Source of the DNA: Rhodospirillales bacterium
GTDB lineage: Bacteria > Pseudomonadota > Alphaproteobacteria > Rhodospirillales > Magnetospirillaceae
DNA: 62,275 nt
Assembly (NCBI GenBank): GCA_019455065.1
Contig: JACFNC010000021.1
Span: 1 to 62,275 of the forward strand
Direction of reading: 5' to 3'
The notes beneath the pieces are model-generated. The model ran no database searches. It was not told where the DNA came from and worked only from the letters and a program-made list of their open reading frames with translations. Positions 28,314-39,371 of this stretch are shown piece by piece; positions within the stretch are counted from its first letter, which is position 1, and every line of letters starts with the position of its first letter. A program made the position numbers and the translations under genes.

Positions 28314-29843
28314 ATGGACAGAACATCTGCTGCTCTCCCCCGGCCCGAGCTTCTCCAGGTGGCCGACAGCGTCGCCCGCGACAAAGGCATCGAGCGCGAC
28401 GAAGTGCTGGAAGCCATGGAACAGGCCATTCAAAAGGCCGGGCGCTCGAAATACGGCCACGAGCACGACATTCGCGCCACCATCGACCGCAAGACCGGCG
28501 AAATTCGTCTCATGCGCTATCTGCAGGTCGCCGACCCGGTGGAGAACGAGGCGACCGAAATCAGCCTGGCGCGGGCGCGCCGCCGCCAGTCCGACATCGA
28601 GGTCGGGGACTACCTGATCGATCCGCTGCCGCCCATCGATTTTGGCCGCATCGCCGCCCAGACCGCCAAGCAGGTGATCGTCCAGAAGGTGCGCGACGCC
28701 GAGCGTTTGCGCCAGTACGAGGAATACAAGGACCGTGCCGGCGAGATCGTCAACGGGCTGGTCAAGCGGGTCGAATTCGGCAACGTCATGGTCGATCTGG
28801 GCCGCGCTGAGTCGCTGTTGCGGCGCGACGAACTGATCCCGCGCGAGATGTTCCGCACCGGCGACCGCGTGCGCGCCTATATCTACGACGTGCGGCAGGA
28901 GCCGCGCGGCCCGCAGATCTTCCTGTCGCGCACCCATCCGCAGTTCATGGCCAAGCTGTTCGCCCAGGAGGTGCCGGAAATCTACGACGGCATCATCGAG
29001 ATCAAGGCGGTTGCCCGCGACCCCGGCAGCCGCGCCAAGATCGCCGTCATCTCCAACGATTCGAGCATCGATCCGGTGGGCGCCTGCGTCGGCATGCGCG
29101 GCAGCCGCGTCCAGGCGGTGGTCGCGGAGCTGCAGGGCGAGAAGATCGACATCATCCCGTGGTCCCAGGACCCGGCCACCTTCGTCGTCAACGCCCTGGC
29201 ACCCGCCGAGGTGGCCAAGGTGGTGCTCGACGAGGAGGCCAACCGCATCGAGGTGGTGGTGCCCGACGACCAGCTTTCCCTGGCCATCGGCCGGCGCGGC
29301 CAGAATGTGCGCCTCGCCTCGCAGCTCACCGGCTGGGACATCGACATCATGACCGAGGCCGAGGAATCGGAGCGCCGCACCGAAGAGTTCCGCACGCGCT
29401 CGCGGATGTTCATCGAGGCCCTGGACGTCGACGACGTGATTGCCCATTTGCTGGTTACCGAAGGCTTCTCCTCGGTCGAGGAGGTGGCGTTCGTGCCGAT
29501 CGAGGACCTCACCGACATCGAGGGCTTCGACGAGGACGTCGCCAACGAACTGCAGGAGCGGGCCCGCGCCTTCCTCGCCGAACAGGACGAGAAGCACACC
29601 GAGCGCCGCCGCACCCTCGGGGTCGCCGACGACCTCGCCGAGATTCGCGGCCTGACGCCGGCCATGCTGGTGGCGCTGGGCGAGGCGGGAGTGAAAACCC
29701 TCGACGATCTCGGCGACCTGGCGAGCGACGAATTGCTCGACGTCGTCGGCCGCGAGGCGATGAGCGAGAGCGACGCCAACGAGGTGATCATGGCCGCCCG
29801 CGCCCATTGGTTCGAAGGCGGGGAAAAGGCGGCGGAGAGCTGA
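28314..29843 (+). CDS. nusA: Transcription termination/antitermination factor NusA
   Basis: 509 residues. Domains: N-terminal RNA polymerase-binding domain (1-125), S1 (about 135-200), two KH domains (about 230-370, [20 protein letters not shown] and [20 protein letters not shown]), and C-terminal helix-hairpin-helix/acidic repeats. It controls pausing, intrinsic termination and Nut-dependent antitermination, and could therefore act on the terminator-like leader of its own operon. Starts seven bases after rimP. Confidence 0.98.
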   Translation: MDRTSAALPRPELLQVADSVARDKGIERDEVLEAMEQAIQKAGRSKYGHEHDIRATIDRKTGEIRLMRYLQVADPVENEATEISLARARRRQSDIEVGDYLIDPLPPIDFGRIAAQTAKQVIVQKVRDAERLRQYEEYKDRAGEIVNGLVKRVEFGNVMVDLGRAESLLRRDELIPREMFRTGDRVRAYIYDVRQEPRGPQIFLSRTHPQFMAKLFAQEVPEIYDGIIEIKAVARDPGSRAKIAVISNDSSIDPVGACVGMRGSRVQAVVAELQGEKIDIIPWSQDPATFVVNALAPAEVAKVVLDEEANRIEVVVPDDQLSLAIGRRGQNVRLASQLTGWDIDIMTEAEESERRTEEFRTRSRMFIEALDVDDVIAHLLVTEGFSSVEEVAFVPIEDLTDIEGFDEDVANELQERARAFLAEQDEKHTERRRTLGVADDLAEIRGLTPAMLVALGEAGVKTLDDLGDLASDELLDVVGREAMSESDANEVIMAARAHWFEGGEKAAES

Positions 29844-29859
29844 CCGGGGGCGGCGTGCC

Positions 29860-30447
29860 ATGCGTCGGGCCGACACTGGCGATGGGTCGTCGCGGCGTTG
29901 CGTCGTCACCGGCGCGGTGCGCCCGATCGAGGAGATGGTCCGCTTTGTCGAGTCGCCCGGCGGCGAGGTGGTGCCCGATCTCGAGCGGATCCTGCCCGGC
30001 CGGGGAATCTGGTTGAGCGCGTCACGGGATGTGCTAAATACGGCCGTGGCGAAGGGCCTGTTCTCGAAGGCGGCGCGCAAACGCCTGACGGCGCCCCCCG
30101 ACCTCGCCGACCGGGTGGAGCGCCTGCTGGCCAAGCGATGCTTCGACCTTCTGGGATTGGCGCGCCGCGCCGGCCAGGTGGCGGCGGGGTTCGAGCAGGT
30201 GCGATCGGAAGCGCGGTCCGGTCGTGGTGCCGTACTGCTGGAGGCGCACGACGCGTCGCTCGCGGGCCGCGCCAAGGTTGGCGCCCTGGCCTCGGGTTTG
30301 CCGGTGGTCGATCTTTTTTCCAGCCTCGAGCTGGGCGCCGCGCTGGGCCGGGATGCGACCATGCATGTGCTGGTCGGACGTGGCAGGCTTGCCGCGCGGT
30401 TGTTGACAGAAACACGGCGTCTGGCCGGTTTTCGGCAGGGCGGGTAA
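29860..30447 (+). CDS. YlxR-L7Ae fusion RNA-binding protein
   Basis: 195 residues. An N-terminal YlxR domain (DUF448; [33 protein letters not shown]) is joined to an L7Ae/L30e-type RNA-binding domain (about residues 95-180; [18 protein letters not shown]). In Gram-positives these are separate neighbours of nusA and infB; the fusion is usual in alphaproteobacteria. Likely acts in ribosome or RNase P-related RNA handling; exact role unknown. Confidence 0.9.
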   Translation: MRRADTGDGSSRRCVVTGAVRPIEEMVRFVESPGGEVVPDLERILPGRGIWLSASRDVLNTAVAKGLFSKAARKRLTAPPDLADRVERLLAKRCFDLLGLARRAGQVAAGFEQVRSEARSGRGAVLLEAHDASLAGRAKVGALASGLPVVDLFSSLELGAALGRDATMHVLVGRGRLAARLLTETRRLAGFRQGG

Positions 30448-30475
30448 CCGCAGGAACGAGAGTAAGATAAAGAGT

Positions 30476-33061
30476 ATGACGAATTCCCACGACCAGGACC
30501 GGAAGCCGTTGCGTCTGTCGCAGCCGGGGCGGCTCGAGCTGAAAAAGACGGTGGAGACCGGGCAGGTCCGCCAGAGTTTCTCGCATGGTCGCTCCAAGGT
30601 CGTGACCGTCGAGGTGCGCAAGAAGCGGACCTTCACCGCCGAGGGCGGCACGATGCACGAGGTTCACGATCGCGGCGACGAGGGCCAGGCCGGGAGTGCC
30701 GAGGCGTTGTTCCGCTCGACCGGTGACCTGACCCGCGACGAGAAGGCCGCCCGCGCCCGCGCCCTGCAGGATGCGCGCCGGGCCGACGAGGAGGCGCGGC
30801 GCATCGCCGCGCTGCGCGCCGAAGAGGATCGTCTGCGCGAGGAAGAGGCGCGCCGCCGCGCCGAGGAGGAGGCCCGGCAGGCCGAGGAGGAACGACGCCG
30901 TCGTGAGGCCGAAGCCGAGGCGCGGGCCGAGGTGGAAGCGGAGGCCGCACCCGCCGAGGCGGCACCGGCCGCCGCACCGGCCGCCGCCGAGAGCGTTGTT
31001 GCCAAAGAGCCCGAGGCAGCCAAGCCCGAGGCGGTCGTCGAGCGGCCCAAGCCGGCGGCGGTTCGTCCGACGGCCGAGGAAGAGGAAGAGGAAGAGCGCG
31101 CCAAGCGCCCGGGGCGGACGCCGGTGCACAAGCCCAGCACGCCCCCCGTCAAGCGCACCGAACCGCGCCGGCGTACCGGCAAGCTGACCATCACCGCCGC
31201 CCTCGACGACGACGATCGCGGCGAGCGCGGGCGCAGCTTGGCGGCCGTGCGCCGTGCCCGCGAGCGCGAGCGCCAGAAGCAGATGCAAAAGGCGGCCGAG
31301 AAGGTCGTGCGCGACGTCGTCGTCCCCGAAACCATCACGGTCCAGGAGTTGGCCAACCGCATGGCCGCGCGCGGCGCCGATGTCATCAAGGCGCTGATGC
31401 GCATGGGCGTGATGGCCAGCATCAACCAGGTCATCGACGCCGATACCGCGGAGCTGGTGGTCGCCGAGTTTGGCCACAACATCAAGCGCGTTTCCGAATC
31501 GGACGTCGAGATCGGCCTGACGGGCGAGATCGACAGCGAGGCCAATCTCGAGGCGCGGCCGCCGGTGGTCACCGTCATGGGTCACGTCGACCACGGCAAG
31601 ACCTCGCTGCTCGACGCGCTGCGTCAGACCGACGTGGTGTCGGGCGAGGCGGGAGGCATAACCCAGCACATCGGCGCCTACCAGGTGACGATGGGCAGCG
31701 GCGAAAAGATCACCTTCATCGACACCCCCGGCCATGAGGCGTTCACCGCCATGCGTGCCCGCGGCGCCAGCGTCACCGACATCGTGGTGCTGGTGGTGGC
31801 CGCCGACGACGGCATCAAGCCGCAGACGGTCGAGGCCATCCGTCACGCCCGCGCCGCCCAGGTGCCGGTGGTGGTGGCCATCAACAAGATGGACAAACCC
31901 GACGCCAATCCCGAACGGGTGCGCCAGGAACTCCTACAGCACGAACTGGTCGTCGAGGAGATGGGCGGCGACGTGCTGGCGGTGGAAGTTTCGGCCAAGC
32001 AGAAGACCAACCTCGACAAGCTCGAGGAGGCCATTCTGCTGCAGTCCGAGATTATCGATCTGAGGGCCAATCCCAACCGTGCCGGGCAGGGTGTCGTGGT
32101 CGAGGCCAAGGTCGAGCGGGGCCGCGGCAACGTGGCCACCGTGCTCGTCCAGAAGGGCACCCTGCGCGTGGGCGACGTGTTCGTCGCCGGCAGCGAATGG
32201 GGCCGCGTGCGCGCCCTGATCGACGACCGTGGCAACAAGGTCGAATCCGCCGGGCCGTCGACGCCGGTCGAGGTGCTCGGCCTGCAAGGAACGCCGTCGG
32301 CCGGCGACGACTTCATCTGCGTCGATACCGAGGCTCGGGCGCGCGAGGTGGCGGGCTACCGCCAGCGCAAGGATCGCGAGGCGAAGGCGGCGGCGGGGGC
32401 GCGCGGCACGCTGGAGCAGATGTTCTCGCGCATCGCCGCCGGCGAGGCGAAGGAACTGCCGGTCGTCATCAAGGGCGACGTGCAAGGCTCGGTGGAGGCC
32501 ATCGCCGCCACGCTCGAGAAGCTCGGCACCGATGAGGTCAAGGTGCGCGTGCTGCACTCGGCCGTGGGCGGAATCAACGAATCCGACGTCACCCTGGCCA
32601 AGGCCTCGGAAGCCCTGGTCATCGGCTTCAACGTGCGCGCCAATCCTCAGGCCCGCGATCTGGCGCGTCGTGACAATGTCGAGATCCGTTACTACTCGAT
32701 CATCTACGACGTCTCCGACGACGTGAAGAAGGCCCTGTCGGGCATGCTGTCGCCGACGCTGCGCGAGCGCTTCCTGGGCTACGCCCAGATTCGCGAGGTG
32801 TTCGACATCACCAAGGTCGGCAAGGTCGCCGGGTGCATGGTCACCGAAGGCGTGGTCAAGCGCGGCGCCAAAGTGCGCCTGCTGCGCGACAACGTCGTCA
32901 TCCACACCGGCGCCCTGGGGCAGCTCAGGCGCTTCAAGGAGGATGTGCGCGAGGTTCGCGAGGGCTACGAATGCGGAATGGCGTTCGAGAACTACCACGA
33001 CATCCAGGTCGGCGACATGATCGAGTGCTTCGAGATCGAGGAGGTCGCCGCCACGCTGTAG
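30476..33061 (+). CDS. infB: Translation initiation factor IF-2
   Basis: 861 residues. The N-terminal region is a long charged Arg/Glu/Ala segment (about residues 75-240), followed by the IF2 N domain. The GTPase has G1 GHVDHGKTS at residue 369, G3 DTPGHEAF and G4 NKMD, and domains II, III and IV follow. It brings initiator tRNA to the 30S subunit. The low-complexity segment is normal for the family. Confidence 0.98.
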   Translation: MTNSHDQDRKPLRLSQPGRLELKKTVETGQVRQSFSHGRSKVVTVEVRKKRTFTAEGGTMHEVHDRGDEGQAGSAEALFRSTGDLTRDEKAARARALQDARRADEEARRIAALRAEEDRLREEEARRRAEEEARQAEEERRRREAEAEARAEVEAEAAPAEAAPAAAPAAAESVVAKEPEAAKPEAVVERPKPAAVRPTAEEEEEEERAKRPGRTPVHKPSTPPVKRTEPRRRTGKLTITAALDDDDRGERGRSLAAVRRARERERQKQMQKAAEKVVRDVVVPETITVQELANRMAARGADVIKALMRMGVMASINQVIDADTAELVVAEFGHNIKRVSESDVEIGLTGEIDSEANLEARPPVVTVMGHVDHGKTSLLDALRQTDVVSGEAGGITQHIGAYQVTMGSGEKITFIDTPGHEAFTAMRARGASVTDIVVLVVAADDGIKPQTVEAIRHARAAQVPVVVAINKMDKPDANPERVRQELLQHELVVEEMGGDVLAVEVSAKQKTNLDKLEEAILLQSEIIDLRANPNRAGQGVVVEAKVERGRGNVATVLVQKGTLRVGDVFVAGSEWGRVRALIDDRGNKVESAGPSTPVEVLGLQGTPSAGDDFICVDTEARAREVAGYRQRKDREAKAAAGARGTLEQMFSRIAAGEAKELPVVIKGDVQGSVEAIAATLEKLGTDEVKVRVLHSAVGGINESDVTLAKASEALVIGFNVRANPQARDLARRDNVEIRYYSIIYDVSDDVKKALSGMLSPTLRERFLGYAQIREVFDITKVGKVAGCMVTEGVVKRGAKVRLLRDNVVIHTGALGQLRRFKEDVREVREGYECGMAFENYHDIQVGDMIECFEIEEVAATL

Positions 33062-33083
33062 CGTGGGGGCAGCCGGAGGGCCG

Positions 33084-33530
33084 ATGACCAGGGACGGAGG
33101 CCGCGCGCCGAGCCAGCGCCAGTTGCGGGTGGGCGAGGAGATTCGCCACGCTCTCGCCCATGTTCTCGAGCGGGGCGAGGTACGCGATCCCGATGTCGCC
33201 GGCCGGTCGATCACCGTGACCGAGGTCCGCCTCAGCCCCGATCTCCGGAACGCCACCGTCTTCTTCACGCCACTGGGGGGCGGCGAGGTGGCGACGGTGC
33301 TGGCGGGGCTCAAGCGGGTGCGCCCCTTCCTGCGCCACGCGGTGGCCCAGTTGGTCCAGCTTCGCTACGTTCCGGACCTGCGCTTCCAGGTCGACACCTC
33401 GTTCGAAACGGCCGGCCGCATCGAAGCGGTTTTGCGCAGCGCGGAGGTGCGCCACGACCTCGAGGGTGATCCCGCCGACGATGTCCGTTACGACGGGGGC
33501 GACCAGGAAGGTCGCGACGATGGGGCGTAG
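33084..33530 (+). CDS. rbfA: Ribosome-binding factor A
   Basis: 148 residues. KH-like 30S assembly factor: RQLRVGEEIRHALAHVLERG, ITVTEVRLSPDLRNATVFF, LRYVPDLRFQVDTSFE. ATG 33084 is preceded by GGAGGG; an earlier in-frame GTG at 33063 is not needed. Overlaps the start of truB by 11 bases. Confidence 0.96.
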   Translation: MTRDGGRAPSQRQLRVGEEIRHALAHVLERGEVRDPDVAGRSITVTEVRLSPDLRNATVFFTPLGGGEVATVLAGLKRVRPFLRHAVAQLVQLRYVPDLRFQVDTSFETAGRIEAVLRSAEVRHDLEGDPADDVRYDGGDQEGRDDGA

Positions 33531-34479
33531 GCGCGGCGGTCGTCCGATCGACGGCTGGCTGGCGATCGACAAGCCGTCCGGCATGACTTCGGCGGCGGTC
33601 GTCGGCAAAGTGCGCCGGCTTCTCGATGCGGCCAAGGTGGGGCATGGCGGCACCCTCGACCCGCTGGCCACGGGCGTGCTCCCCATCGCCCTGGGCGAGG
33701 CGACCAAGACGGTCGCCTATGTCATGGATGGGGCGAAGACCTACCATTTCCGGGTTCGCTGGGGCGAGGAGCGGAGCACCGACGACGGCGAGGGCGAGGT
33801 GACCGCGACCAGAGCGTCCCGTCCGACCGCCGATGCCATCGCGGCGGCGCTGCCCTGCTTCACAGGCGCCATCGAACAGGTGCCTCCGGCGTTCTCGGCG
33901 ATCAAGGTCGGCGGCCGGCGCGCCTACGACCTGGCCCGCGCCGAGCGCCCGGTGAGCCTCGCGCCGCGCCAGGTGCGCGTCGAGACCTTCAGGCTCATCG
34001 GCATCCCCGATGCGGACCATGCGGACTTCGAGGTGCGCTGCGGCAAGGGCACCTATGTGCGCTCGCTCGCCCGGGATCTCGCCCGGACCCTGGACACGGT
34101 GGGACACGTCGCGCTGCTGCGGCGGATTTCCTGCGGTCCTTTTCACGAATCCGTTGCGATTTCCCTGGATAAGCTGGGTGATCTTGGGCATATTGCCGCG
34201 TCTGCTGAAATTGTGCTGCCGATCGAGACCGCGCTGGACGACATCCCGGCGCTGGCCGTCACGGAAGCCGAAGCCCGACGCCTGCAGAACGGGCAGGCCT
34301 TGCCGCTGTCGCGCATGGCCGCCCCGAGCTTCCCTGCTGTTTCGTCCGCCGGCATGCCGGTGCGGGTGATGGCGGCGGGGCGGCTGGTGGCGTTGGCCCG
34401 CATCGAGGGCGGCGAAATCCGCCCCGTGCGCGTGATCAACCCTAATACATCAGGAGTGACCGATGTCGATTACCGCTGA
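33520..34479 (+). CDS. truB: tRNA pseudouridine(55) synthase TruB
   Basis: 319 residues. Makes pseudouridine 55 in the T-arm of tRNA. Catalytic Asp in [19 protein letters not shown]; also IDKPSGMTS and [15 protein letters not shown] 33520 lies within the end of rbfA, with AGGAAGG before it. Its own end overlaps rpsO by 17 bases. Confidence 0.97.
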   Translation: MGRRRGGRPIDGWLAIDKPSGMTSAAVVGKVRRLLDAAKVGHGGTLDPLATGVLPIALGEATKTVAYVMDGAKTYHFRVRWGEERSTDDGEGEVTATRASRPTADAIAAALPCFTGAIEQVPPAFSAIKVGGRRAYDLARAERPVSLAPRQVRVETFRLIGIPDADHADFEVRCGKGTYVRSLARDLARTLDTVGHVALLRRISCGPFHESVAISLDKLGDLGHIAASAEIVLPIETALDDIPALAVTEAEARRLQNGQALPLSRMAAPSFPAVSSAGMPVRVMAAGRLVALARIEGGEIRPVRVINPNTSGVTDVDYR

Positions 34480-34732
34480 GCGGAAGCAGGAGCTCATTGG
34501 GGAATACGCGACCACCGAGGGCGATACCGGGTCGCCGGAAGTTCAGATCGCCATTCTGTCGGAGCGTATCCGCAACCTTACCGAACACCTGAAAGAACAC
34601 AAGAAGGACTTCCACTCGCGGCGCGGGCTGCTGGTCATGGTCGGCCAGCGGCGTCGGATGTTGGATTACGTGAAGCGCAAAGACGCCGCCCGGTACGAGA
34701 GTTTGATCTCGCGCCTGGGACTACGCAAGTAA
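34463..34732 (+). CDS. rpsO: 30S ribosomal protein S15
   Basis: 89 residues, full length. Binds 16S rRNA early in assembly. Recognisable throughout: [55 protein letters not shown] 34463 is inside the truB end, preceded by CAGGAG. Followed by a 207-bp region full of hairpins and then pnp, as in E. coli. Confidence 0.99.
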   Translation: MSITAERKQELIGEYATTEGDTGSPEVQIAILSERIRNLTEHLKEHKKDFHSRRGLLVMVGQRRRMLDYVKRKDAARYESLISRLGLRK

Positions 34733-34769
34733 CTCGGAGAGGCGGCGGAATGCCGCCCCCCTTCCCGAG
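34733..34769 (+). terminator. Hairpin directly after rpsO (no T-run)
   Basis: Outer CTCGG/CCGAG and inner GGCGGC/GCCGCC (loop GGAAT) form a rod-like stem that starts at the rpsO stop. It lacks a T-run, so it may protect the rpsO 3' end or cause partial termination. Confidence 0.5.
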
Positions 34770-34792
34770 GGAATCGTGGTGCTGACGAGTTG

Positions 34793-34874
34793 GCCGCGCG
34801 GAAGCGATTCCGCGCGGCGTTGGCACATCGGCGCGGCGGCTGCCGCGCCGAATGCGCCCCGGACGCCGGGGGCG
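34793..34874 (+). repeat. Three successive hairpins in the rpsO-pnp gap
   Basis: Stem 1: 34793-34803 with 34808-34818, 11 perfect bp, loop GCGA. Stem 2: 34829-34837 with 34842-34850, 9 perfect bp. Stem 3: 34855-34862 with 34866-34874, CG-rich with a bulge. In E. coli a stem in this position is cut by RNase III for pnp autoregulation; these are candidates for the same. Confidence 0.6.
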
Positions 34875-34891
34875 ACGGCTGTGCGACGCCC

Positions 34892-34932
34892 AGGATGACG
34901 GCAATCCGGCCGCCATCCTATGCAAAAGGATG
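34892..34932 (+). promoter_or_regulatory. Candidate switch at the pnp ribosome binding site
   Basis: CATCCT (34914-34919) can pair with AGGATG at 34892-34897, or with the identical AGGATG at 34927-34932, which is the pnp Shine-Dalgarno. The two pairings exclude each other, so the leader could expose or hide the ribosome binding site. Confidence 0.4.
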
Positions 34933-34939
34933 AAATTGT

Positions 34940-37078
34940 ATGTCGATGTTCAAAGTCTATCGCAAGGAATTGATGTGGGGCGGACGCAAGCTGGTCCTGG
35001 AGACCGGCAAGATCGCCCGCCAGGCCGATGGCGCCGTCATGGCGACCTACGGCGAGACCACCGTGCTGTGCACCGTGGTCGCCCAGAAATCGGTGAAGCC
35101 GGGCGTGGATTTCTTTCCGCTCACCGTGAACTACCAGGAGAAAACCTTCGCCGCCGGCAAGATTCCGGGCGGTTTCTTCAAGCGCGAAGGTCGGCCGAGC
35201 GAGAAGGAGACCCTGGTCTCCCGCCTCATCGACCGCCCGATCCGCCCCCTGTTCGCCAGCGGCTTCCGCAACGAGACGCAGGTCATCTGCACGGTGCTCA
35301 GCCATGACATGGAGAACGACCCCGATATCGTCGCCATGGTGGGCGCGTCGGCGGCCCTCACCATTTCCGGCGTGCCCTTCATGGGCCCGATCGGGGCGGC
35401 GCGCGTGGCGTATGTCGACGGCGAGTACGTGCTCAACCCTCGGCGCGACCAGATGGCCGGCAGCCAGCTCGACTTGGTGGTCGCCGGAACCGTCGAGGGC
35501 GTGCTGATGGTCGAATCCGAGGCCAAGGAGCTGTCCGAGGACGTGATGCTGGGAGCCGTCACCTTCGGCCATAGCGGGTTCCAGCCGGTGATCGATGCCA
35601 TCATCGGCCTTGCCGAGCAGTGCGCCAAGGAACCTTGGACGCTGCCCGAGCCCTCGCCCGAGGCCGCATCGGTGGGCAAGCGGCTGAAGGAAGTGGCGAG
35701 CGACGATCTGCGCGCCGCCTACACCGAGACGGTCAAGCAGCTCCGTCACGAGAAGATTTCCGCCGTCAAACAGGCGTCGATGGCGAAGCTCGCCGAAGAG
35801 GGTCTGAACGTCGATTTGGCGGTCGGCTTGTTCAAGGAGCTCGAGAGCGACATCGTGCGCGGCAGCATCCTGAGCACCGGGCGCCGCATCGACGGCCGCG
35901 ACACCCGCACCGTTCGCCCGATCGAGGCCGAGGTGGGCATGCTTCCCCGCGCCCACGGGTCCGCCGTGTTCACCCGCGGCGAGACGCAGGCCCTGGTGGT
36001 CGCCACCCTGGGCACCGGCCAGGACGAGCAGATCATCGACGCCCTCGAGGGCGAGTACCGCGAAAGCTTCATGCTGCATTACAACTTCCCGCCCTATTCG
36101 GTGGGCGAGGCGGGGCGCATGGGCACGCCGGGGCGCCGCGAGATCGGCCACGGCAAACTGGCGTGGCGGGCCATCCATCCGGTGCTGCCGGCCAAGGACG
36201 CCTTCCCGTACACCGTGCGCGTCGTGTCCGAGGTGACCGAATCGAACGGTTCGTCGTCGATGGCCAGCGTCTGCGGTTCGTCGCTGGCGCTGATGGACGC
36301 GGGCGTTCCGCTGCCGCGGCCGGTGGCGGGGATCGCCATGGGCCTGATCAAGGAACAGGACGGCTTCGCCGTGCTGTCCGACATCCTGGGCGACGAGGAC
36401 CATCTGGGGGACATGGACTTCAAGGTTGCGGGCACCGAAAACGGGGTCACCGCGCTGCAGATGGACATCAAGATCACCTCGATCACCGAGGAGATCATGC
36501 GCATCGCACTGGATCAGGCCCGTGACGGCCGGCTGCACATCCTGGCCGCCATGTCGCGCGCCTTGACCACGGCCCGCGAGGACGTCTCGGCGACCGCACC
36601 GCGCATCACCACCTTCAACATTCCGAAGGACAAGATCCGCGAGGTCATCGGCACCGGCGGCAAGGTGATCCGCGAGATCACCGAGACCACCGGAGCCAAG
36701 ATCGACATCGGCGACGACGGCACGATCAAGGTCGCCTCGTCGGACGCGTCCGCGTCGCAGCGCGCCATCGATTGGATCAAGGGTATCGTCGCCGAGCCCG
36801 AGGTCGGGGTGATCTACAACGGCAAGGTCGTGAAGACGGTGGACTTCGGCGCCTTCGTCAACTTCCTGGGCAGCCGCGACGGCCTCGTGCACATCAGCGA
36901 ACTGGCCCCGCAGCGCGTGGGCAAGGTCGTCGACGTGGTCAAGGTGGGCGACGTGGTGAAGGTCAAGGTTCTCGGCTTCGACGACCGCGGCAAGATCAAG
37001 CTGAGCATGAAGCAGGTCGATCAGGCCACGGGCGAGGATCTGTCGAAGAAGGAGGAAAAGGCGGGCGCCGAAGGCTGA
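34940..37078 (+). CDS. pnp: Polynucleotide phosphorylase
   Basis: 712 residues. A 3'-5' phosphorolytic RNase of the degradosome type. Two RNase PH domains (from the N-terminus and from about residue 320), then KH (near 570, [17 protein letters not shown]) and S1 (about 620-690, [15 protein letters not shown]). ATG 34940 follows AAGGATG, eight bases before. The leader is highly structured, consistent with autoregulation. Confidence 0.98.
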   Translation: MSMFKVYRKELMWGGRKLVLETGKIARQADGAVMATYGETTVLCTVVAQKSVKPGVDFFPLTVNYQEKTFAAGKIPGGFFKREGRPSEKETLVSRLIDRPIRPLFASGFRNETQVICTVLSHDMENDPDIVAMVGASAALTISGVPFMGPIGAARVAYVDGEYVLNPRRDQMAGSQLDLVVAGTVEGVLMVESEAKELSEDVMLGAVTFGHSGFQPVIDAIIGLAEQCAKEPWTLPEPSPEAASVGKRLKEVASDDLRAAYTETVKQLRHEKISAVKQASMAKLAEEGLNVDLAVGLFKELESDIVRGSILSTGRRIDGRDTRTVRPIEAEVGMLPRAHGSAVFTRGETQALVVATLGTGQDEQIIDALEGEYRESFMLHYNFPPYSVGEAGRMGTPGRREIGHGKLAWRAIHPVLPAKDAFPYTVRVVSEVTESNGSSSMASVCGSSLALMDAGVPLPRPVAGIAMGLIKEQDGFAVLSDILGDEDHLGDMDFKVAGTENGVTALQMDIKITSITEEIMRIALDQARDGRLHILAAMSRALTTAREDVSATAPRITTFNIPKDKIREVIGTGGKVIREITETTGAKIDIGDDGTIKVASSDASASQRAIDWIKGIVAEPEVGVIYNGKVVKTVDFGAFVNFLGSRDGLVHISELAPQRVGKVVDVVKVGDVVKVKVLGFDDRGKIKLSMKQVDQATGEDLSKKEEKAGAEG

Positions 37079-37090
37079 GCCGGTCGCCGC

Positions 37091-37822
37091 ATGGTGCGTC
37101 CGCCGAAGGTGATCGGTCATCGGGGTGCCGCCGGGTCGGCCCCCGAGAACACCCTGGCGGGCTTCCGGCGCGCCGCCGCGCTGGGCGCCCCCTGGGTGGA
37201 GTTCGACGCCCGGCTCACAGCCGACGGCCAGGCGGTGGTCTTTCACGACGACCGCCTGGAACGCACCACCAACGGCCGCGGCCGCCTCGCCACGACGCCC
37301 GTGGCGGAACTGCGCCGCCTCGACGCCGGGGCCTGGTTCGGAGCGGCCTTCGCCGGCGAGCGGGTGCCGACCGTCGGCGAAGCGCTGGCCCTGATCGCCG
37401 CGTTGGGCATGGGCGCCAACATGGAGATCAAGCCCGATCCCGGACGGGACGGCAAGGTGGCGCGGGCGGCGATGGAGGCGGCGTTGGCCGCATGGCCGGA
37501 GGGGCGCGAGCCGCCACTGGTGTCGAGCTTCTCGTCGGCGGCCCTGGTCGTCGCGCGCGAGGTGGCGCCGGATTGGCCGCGCGGGTTGTTGGTCGACCGG
37601 TTGCCGTCGGACTGGCGCGACATTACTGTTAGGTTGGATTGCGCCACGCTTCATTGCGGCCATCGTGGCCTGGATGCCCGTGGCGTGGCGGCGGTTCGGG
37701 ACGCCGGACTCGAGGTTCTGGCTTTCACGGTCAACGAGCCGGACCGGGCCCGTCGGCTGTGGGACTGGGGAGTGGCGGGGGTCTTCACGGATTTTCCCGA
37801 GCGGCTGCTGGCCGCGTTGTAA
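37091..37822 (+). CDS. Glycerophosphodiester phosphodiesterase family protein
   Basis: 243 residues. A GDPD TIM barrel with HRGAAGSAPENTLAGF, ARLTADGQAVVFHDDRLERT and NMEIKPDPG; the two histidines and the metal-binding Glu and Asp are present. No signal peptide, so it is cytosolic like UgpQ and releases glycerol-3-phosphate from glycerophosphodiesters. Twelve bases after pnp, so it may be read through from it. Confidence 0.9.
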   Translation: MVRPPKVIGHRGAAGSAPENTLAGFRRAAALGAPWVEFDARLTADGQAVVFHDDRLERTTNGRGRLATTPVAELRRLDAGAWFGAAFAGERVPTVGEALALIAALGMGANMEIKPDPGRDGKVARAAMEAALAAWPEGREPPLVSSFSSAALVVAREVAPDWPRGLLVDRLPSDWRDITVRLDCATLHCGHRGLDARGVAAVRDAGLEVLAFTVNEPDRARRLWDWGVAGVFTDFPERLLAAL

Positions 37823-37903
37823 CGGTGGCCCGCCGAGCGGGCCAGGAATTGGCGATGCGGAACGCCCGGTGGCGTCTCCGGTCATGATTGGAGAAGTGGG
37901 GTA

Positions 37904-39301
37904 GTGAGAGCGCTGAAGCCGTTGTTGATTTCCGGCCGCGAGGTGTTGCCTCTGGTCGAGGGGGGCAAGGGGATTTCGGTATCGAACGGCGAAAGCTCGG
38001 GCGCCTGGGCCGCGGCCGTCGGGGTCGGCACGTTCTCCGGCGTGAACGCCGACACCTATGACGAAGAGGGTCAGCGCATCCCCTTCGTCTATCACGGCAA
38101 GACGCGCCGCGAACGGCAGCAGGAACTCGTCGCCTCCTCGATCGAGGGGGGGATTACCCAGGCCCGGATCGCCTACGAAACCTCGAACGGCGAGGGGCGC
38201 ATCCACATGAACGTGCTGTGGGAGATGGGCGGCGCCGAGCATGTGCTCCACGGAGTGCTGGAGGGCGCCAAGGGCCTGATCCACGGCGTCACCTGCGGCG
38301 CCGGCATGCCCTACCGGGTGGCCGAGATCGCGGCCCGCTACGGCGTCTACTACTATCCCATCGTATCGTCGGCGCGCGCCTTCCGGGCCCTGTGGAAGCG
38401 CGCCTATCACAAACATGCGTCGCTGCTGGGCGGGGTGGTGTACGAGGACCCCTGGCTGGCCGGGGGTCACAACGGCCTGTCGAACAGCGAGGATCCGGCC
38501 ACCCCCGAGGATCCCTACGGCCGCGTGCGTGAGTTGCGCACGGTGATGAACGAGTTCGGGCTGACGCAGGTGCCGGTGATCATGGCCGGCGGCGTCTGGT
38601 ATCTGCGGGAGTGGGAGCATTGGCTCGACAATCCCGAAATCGGCCCGGTCGCCTTCCAGTACGGGACCCGACCGCTGCTCACCGTCGAGAGCCCGATCTC
38701 CGACGCCTGGAAGCGGCGCCTGCTCACCCTCAAGTCGGGAGACGTGCTGCTGCATCGCTTCAGCCCGACCGGCTTCTACTCGTCGGCGGTCAAGAACGGC
38801 TTCATCGCCGAGTTGTGCGAACGACTCGAACATCAGGTGGCGTATACGACCGAGCCGGTCGGCGAACACGTCGCCCAATTGCCGATCGGCGCGCGCAACC
38901 GCGTGGTCTACGTGACGCCCAGCGACAAGGCCAGCGCGCAGTCGTGGATCGCCGCCGGCTTCAGCGAGGCGCTGCGAACTCCCGACTCCACGATCATCTT
39001 CGTCGCCCCGGAAAGGGCCGAGGCCATCCGCCGCGACCAGATGGACTGCATGGGCTGCCTGTCGGCATGCATCTTCAGCAACTGGGCGGAGAACGAGGCC
39101 GGAACCACGGGCAAGAAGTCCGACCCGCGCTCGTTCTGCATTCAGAAGACGTTGCAGAACATCGCCCATGGCGACGACGTCGAGAACGAGCTGATGTTCG
39201 CCGGGCACAACGCCTATCGCTTCGCCAGCGATCCCTTCTACGCGGGCGGGTTCATTCCGACCGTGCGCCAGTTGGTGGAGCGCATCGCGACCGGAGATTG
39301 A
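37904..39301 (+). CDS. Nitronate monooxygenase-like FMN protein with C-terminal Cys cluster
   Basis: 465 residues from GTG 37904 (GAGAAGTGGGG before it). The barrel resembles 2-nitropropane dioxygenase/nitronate monooxygenase (LIHGVTCGAGMPYRVAEIA, VPVIMAGGVWYLREW, GPVAFQYGTRPL). It is longer than the usual 320-380 residues. The added C-terminal region has Cys382, Cys385 and Cys389 (CMGCLSAC) and Cys412, a spacing that could hold an Fe-S cluster or zinc. Physiological substrate unknown; nitronate oxidation is only the family name. Confidence 0.8.
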   Translation: MRALKPLLISGREVLPLVEGGKGISVSNGESSGAWAAAVGVGTFSGVNADTYDEEGQRIPFVYHGKTRRERQQELVASSIEGGITQARIAYETSNGEGRIHMNVLWEMGGAEHVLHGVLEGAKGLIHGVTCGAGMPYRVAEIAARYGVYYYPIVSSARAFRALWKRAYHKHASLLGGVVYEDPWLAGGHNGLSNSEDPATPEDPYGRVRELRTVMNEFGLTQVPVIMAGGVWYLREWEHWLDNPEIGPVAFQYGTRPLLTVESPISDAWKRRLLTLKSGDVLLHRFSPTGFYSSAVKNGFIAELCERLEHQVAYTTEPVGEHVAQLPIGARNRVVYVTPSDKASAQSWIAAGFSEALRTPDSTIIFVAPERAEAIRRDQMDCMGCLSACIFSNWAENEAGTTGKKSDPRSFCIQKTLQNIAHGDDVENELMFAGHNAYRFASDPFYAGGFIPTVRQLVERIATGD

Positions 39302-39334
39302 TTTCAACCTTCAATCCGCCCTCCGCCCACCCAT

Positions 39335-39354
39335 ATGCCGGATGTTGCCGGCAT
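39335..39354 (+). repeat. Hairpin before glycine-zipper paralogue 2
   Basis: ATGCCGG, loop ATGTTG, CCGGCAT, a 7-bp perfect stem ending 17 bp before ATG 39372. Without a T-run it is not a typical terminator; it may mark the 3' end of the preceding message. Confidence 0.4.
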
Positions 39355-39371
39355 GACGGATGGAGGTCGCG

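Noticed and set aside
34721-39307. A 1,528-codon open frame on the minus strand
   Set aside because: It lies antisense to pnp, the phosphodiesterase and the nitronate monooxygenase-like gene. Its translation is low-complexity His/Arg/Gly/Ala without motifs; it is a by-product of GC-rich third positions.
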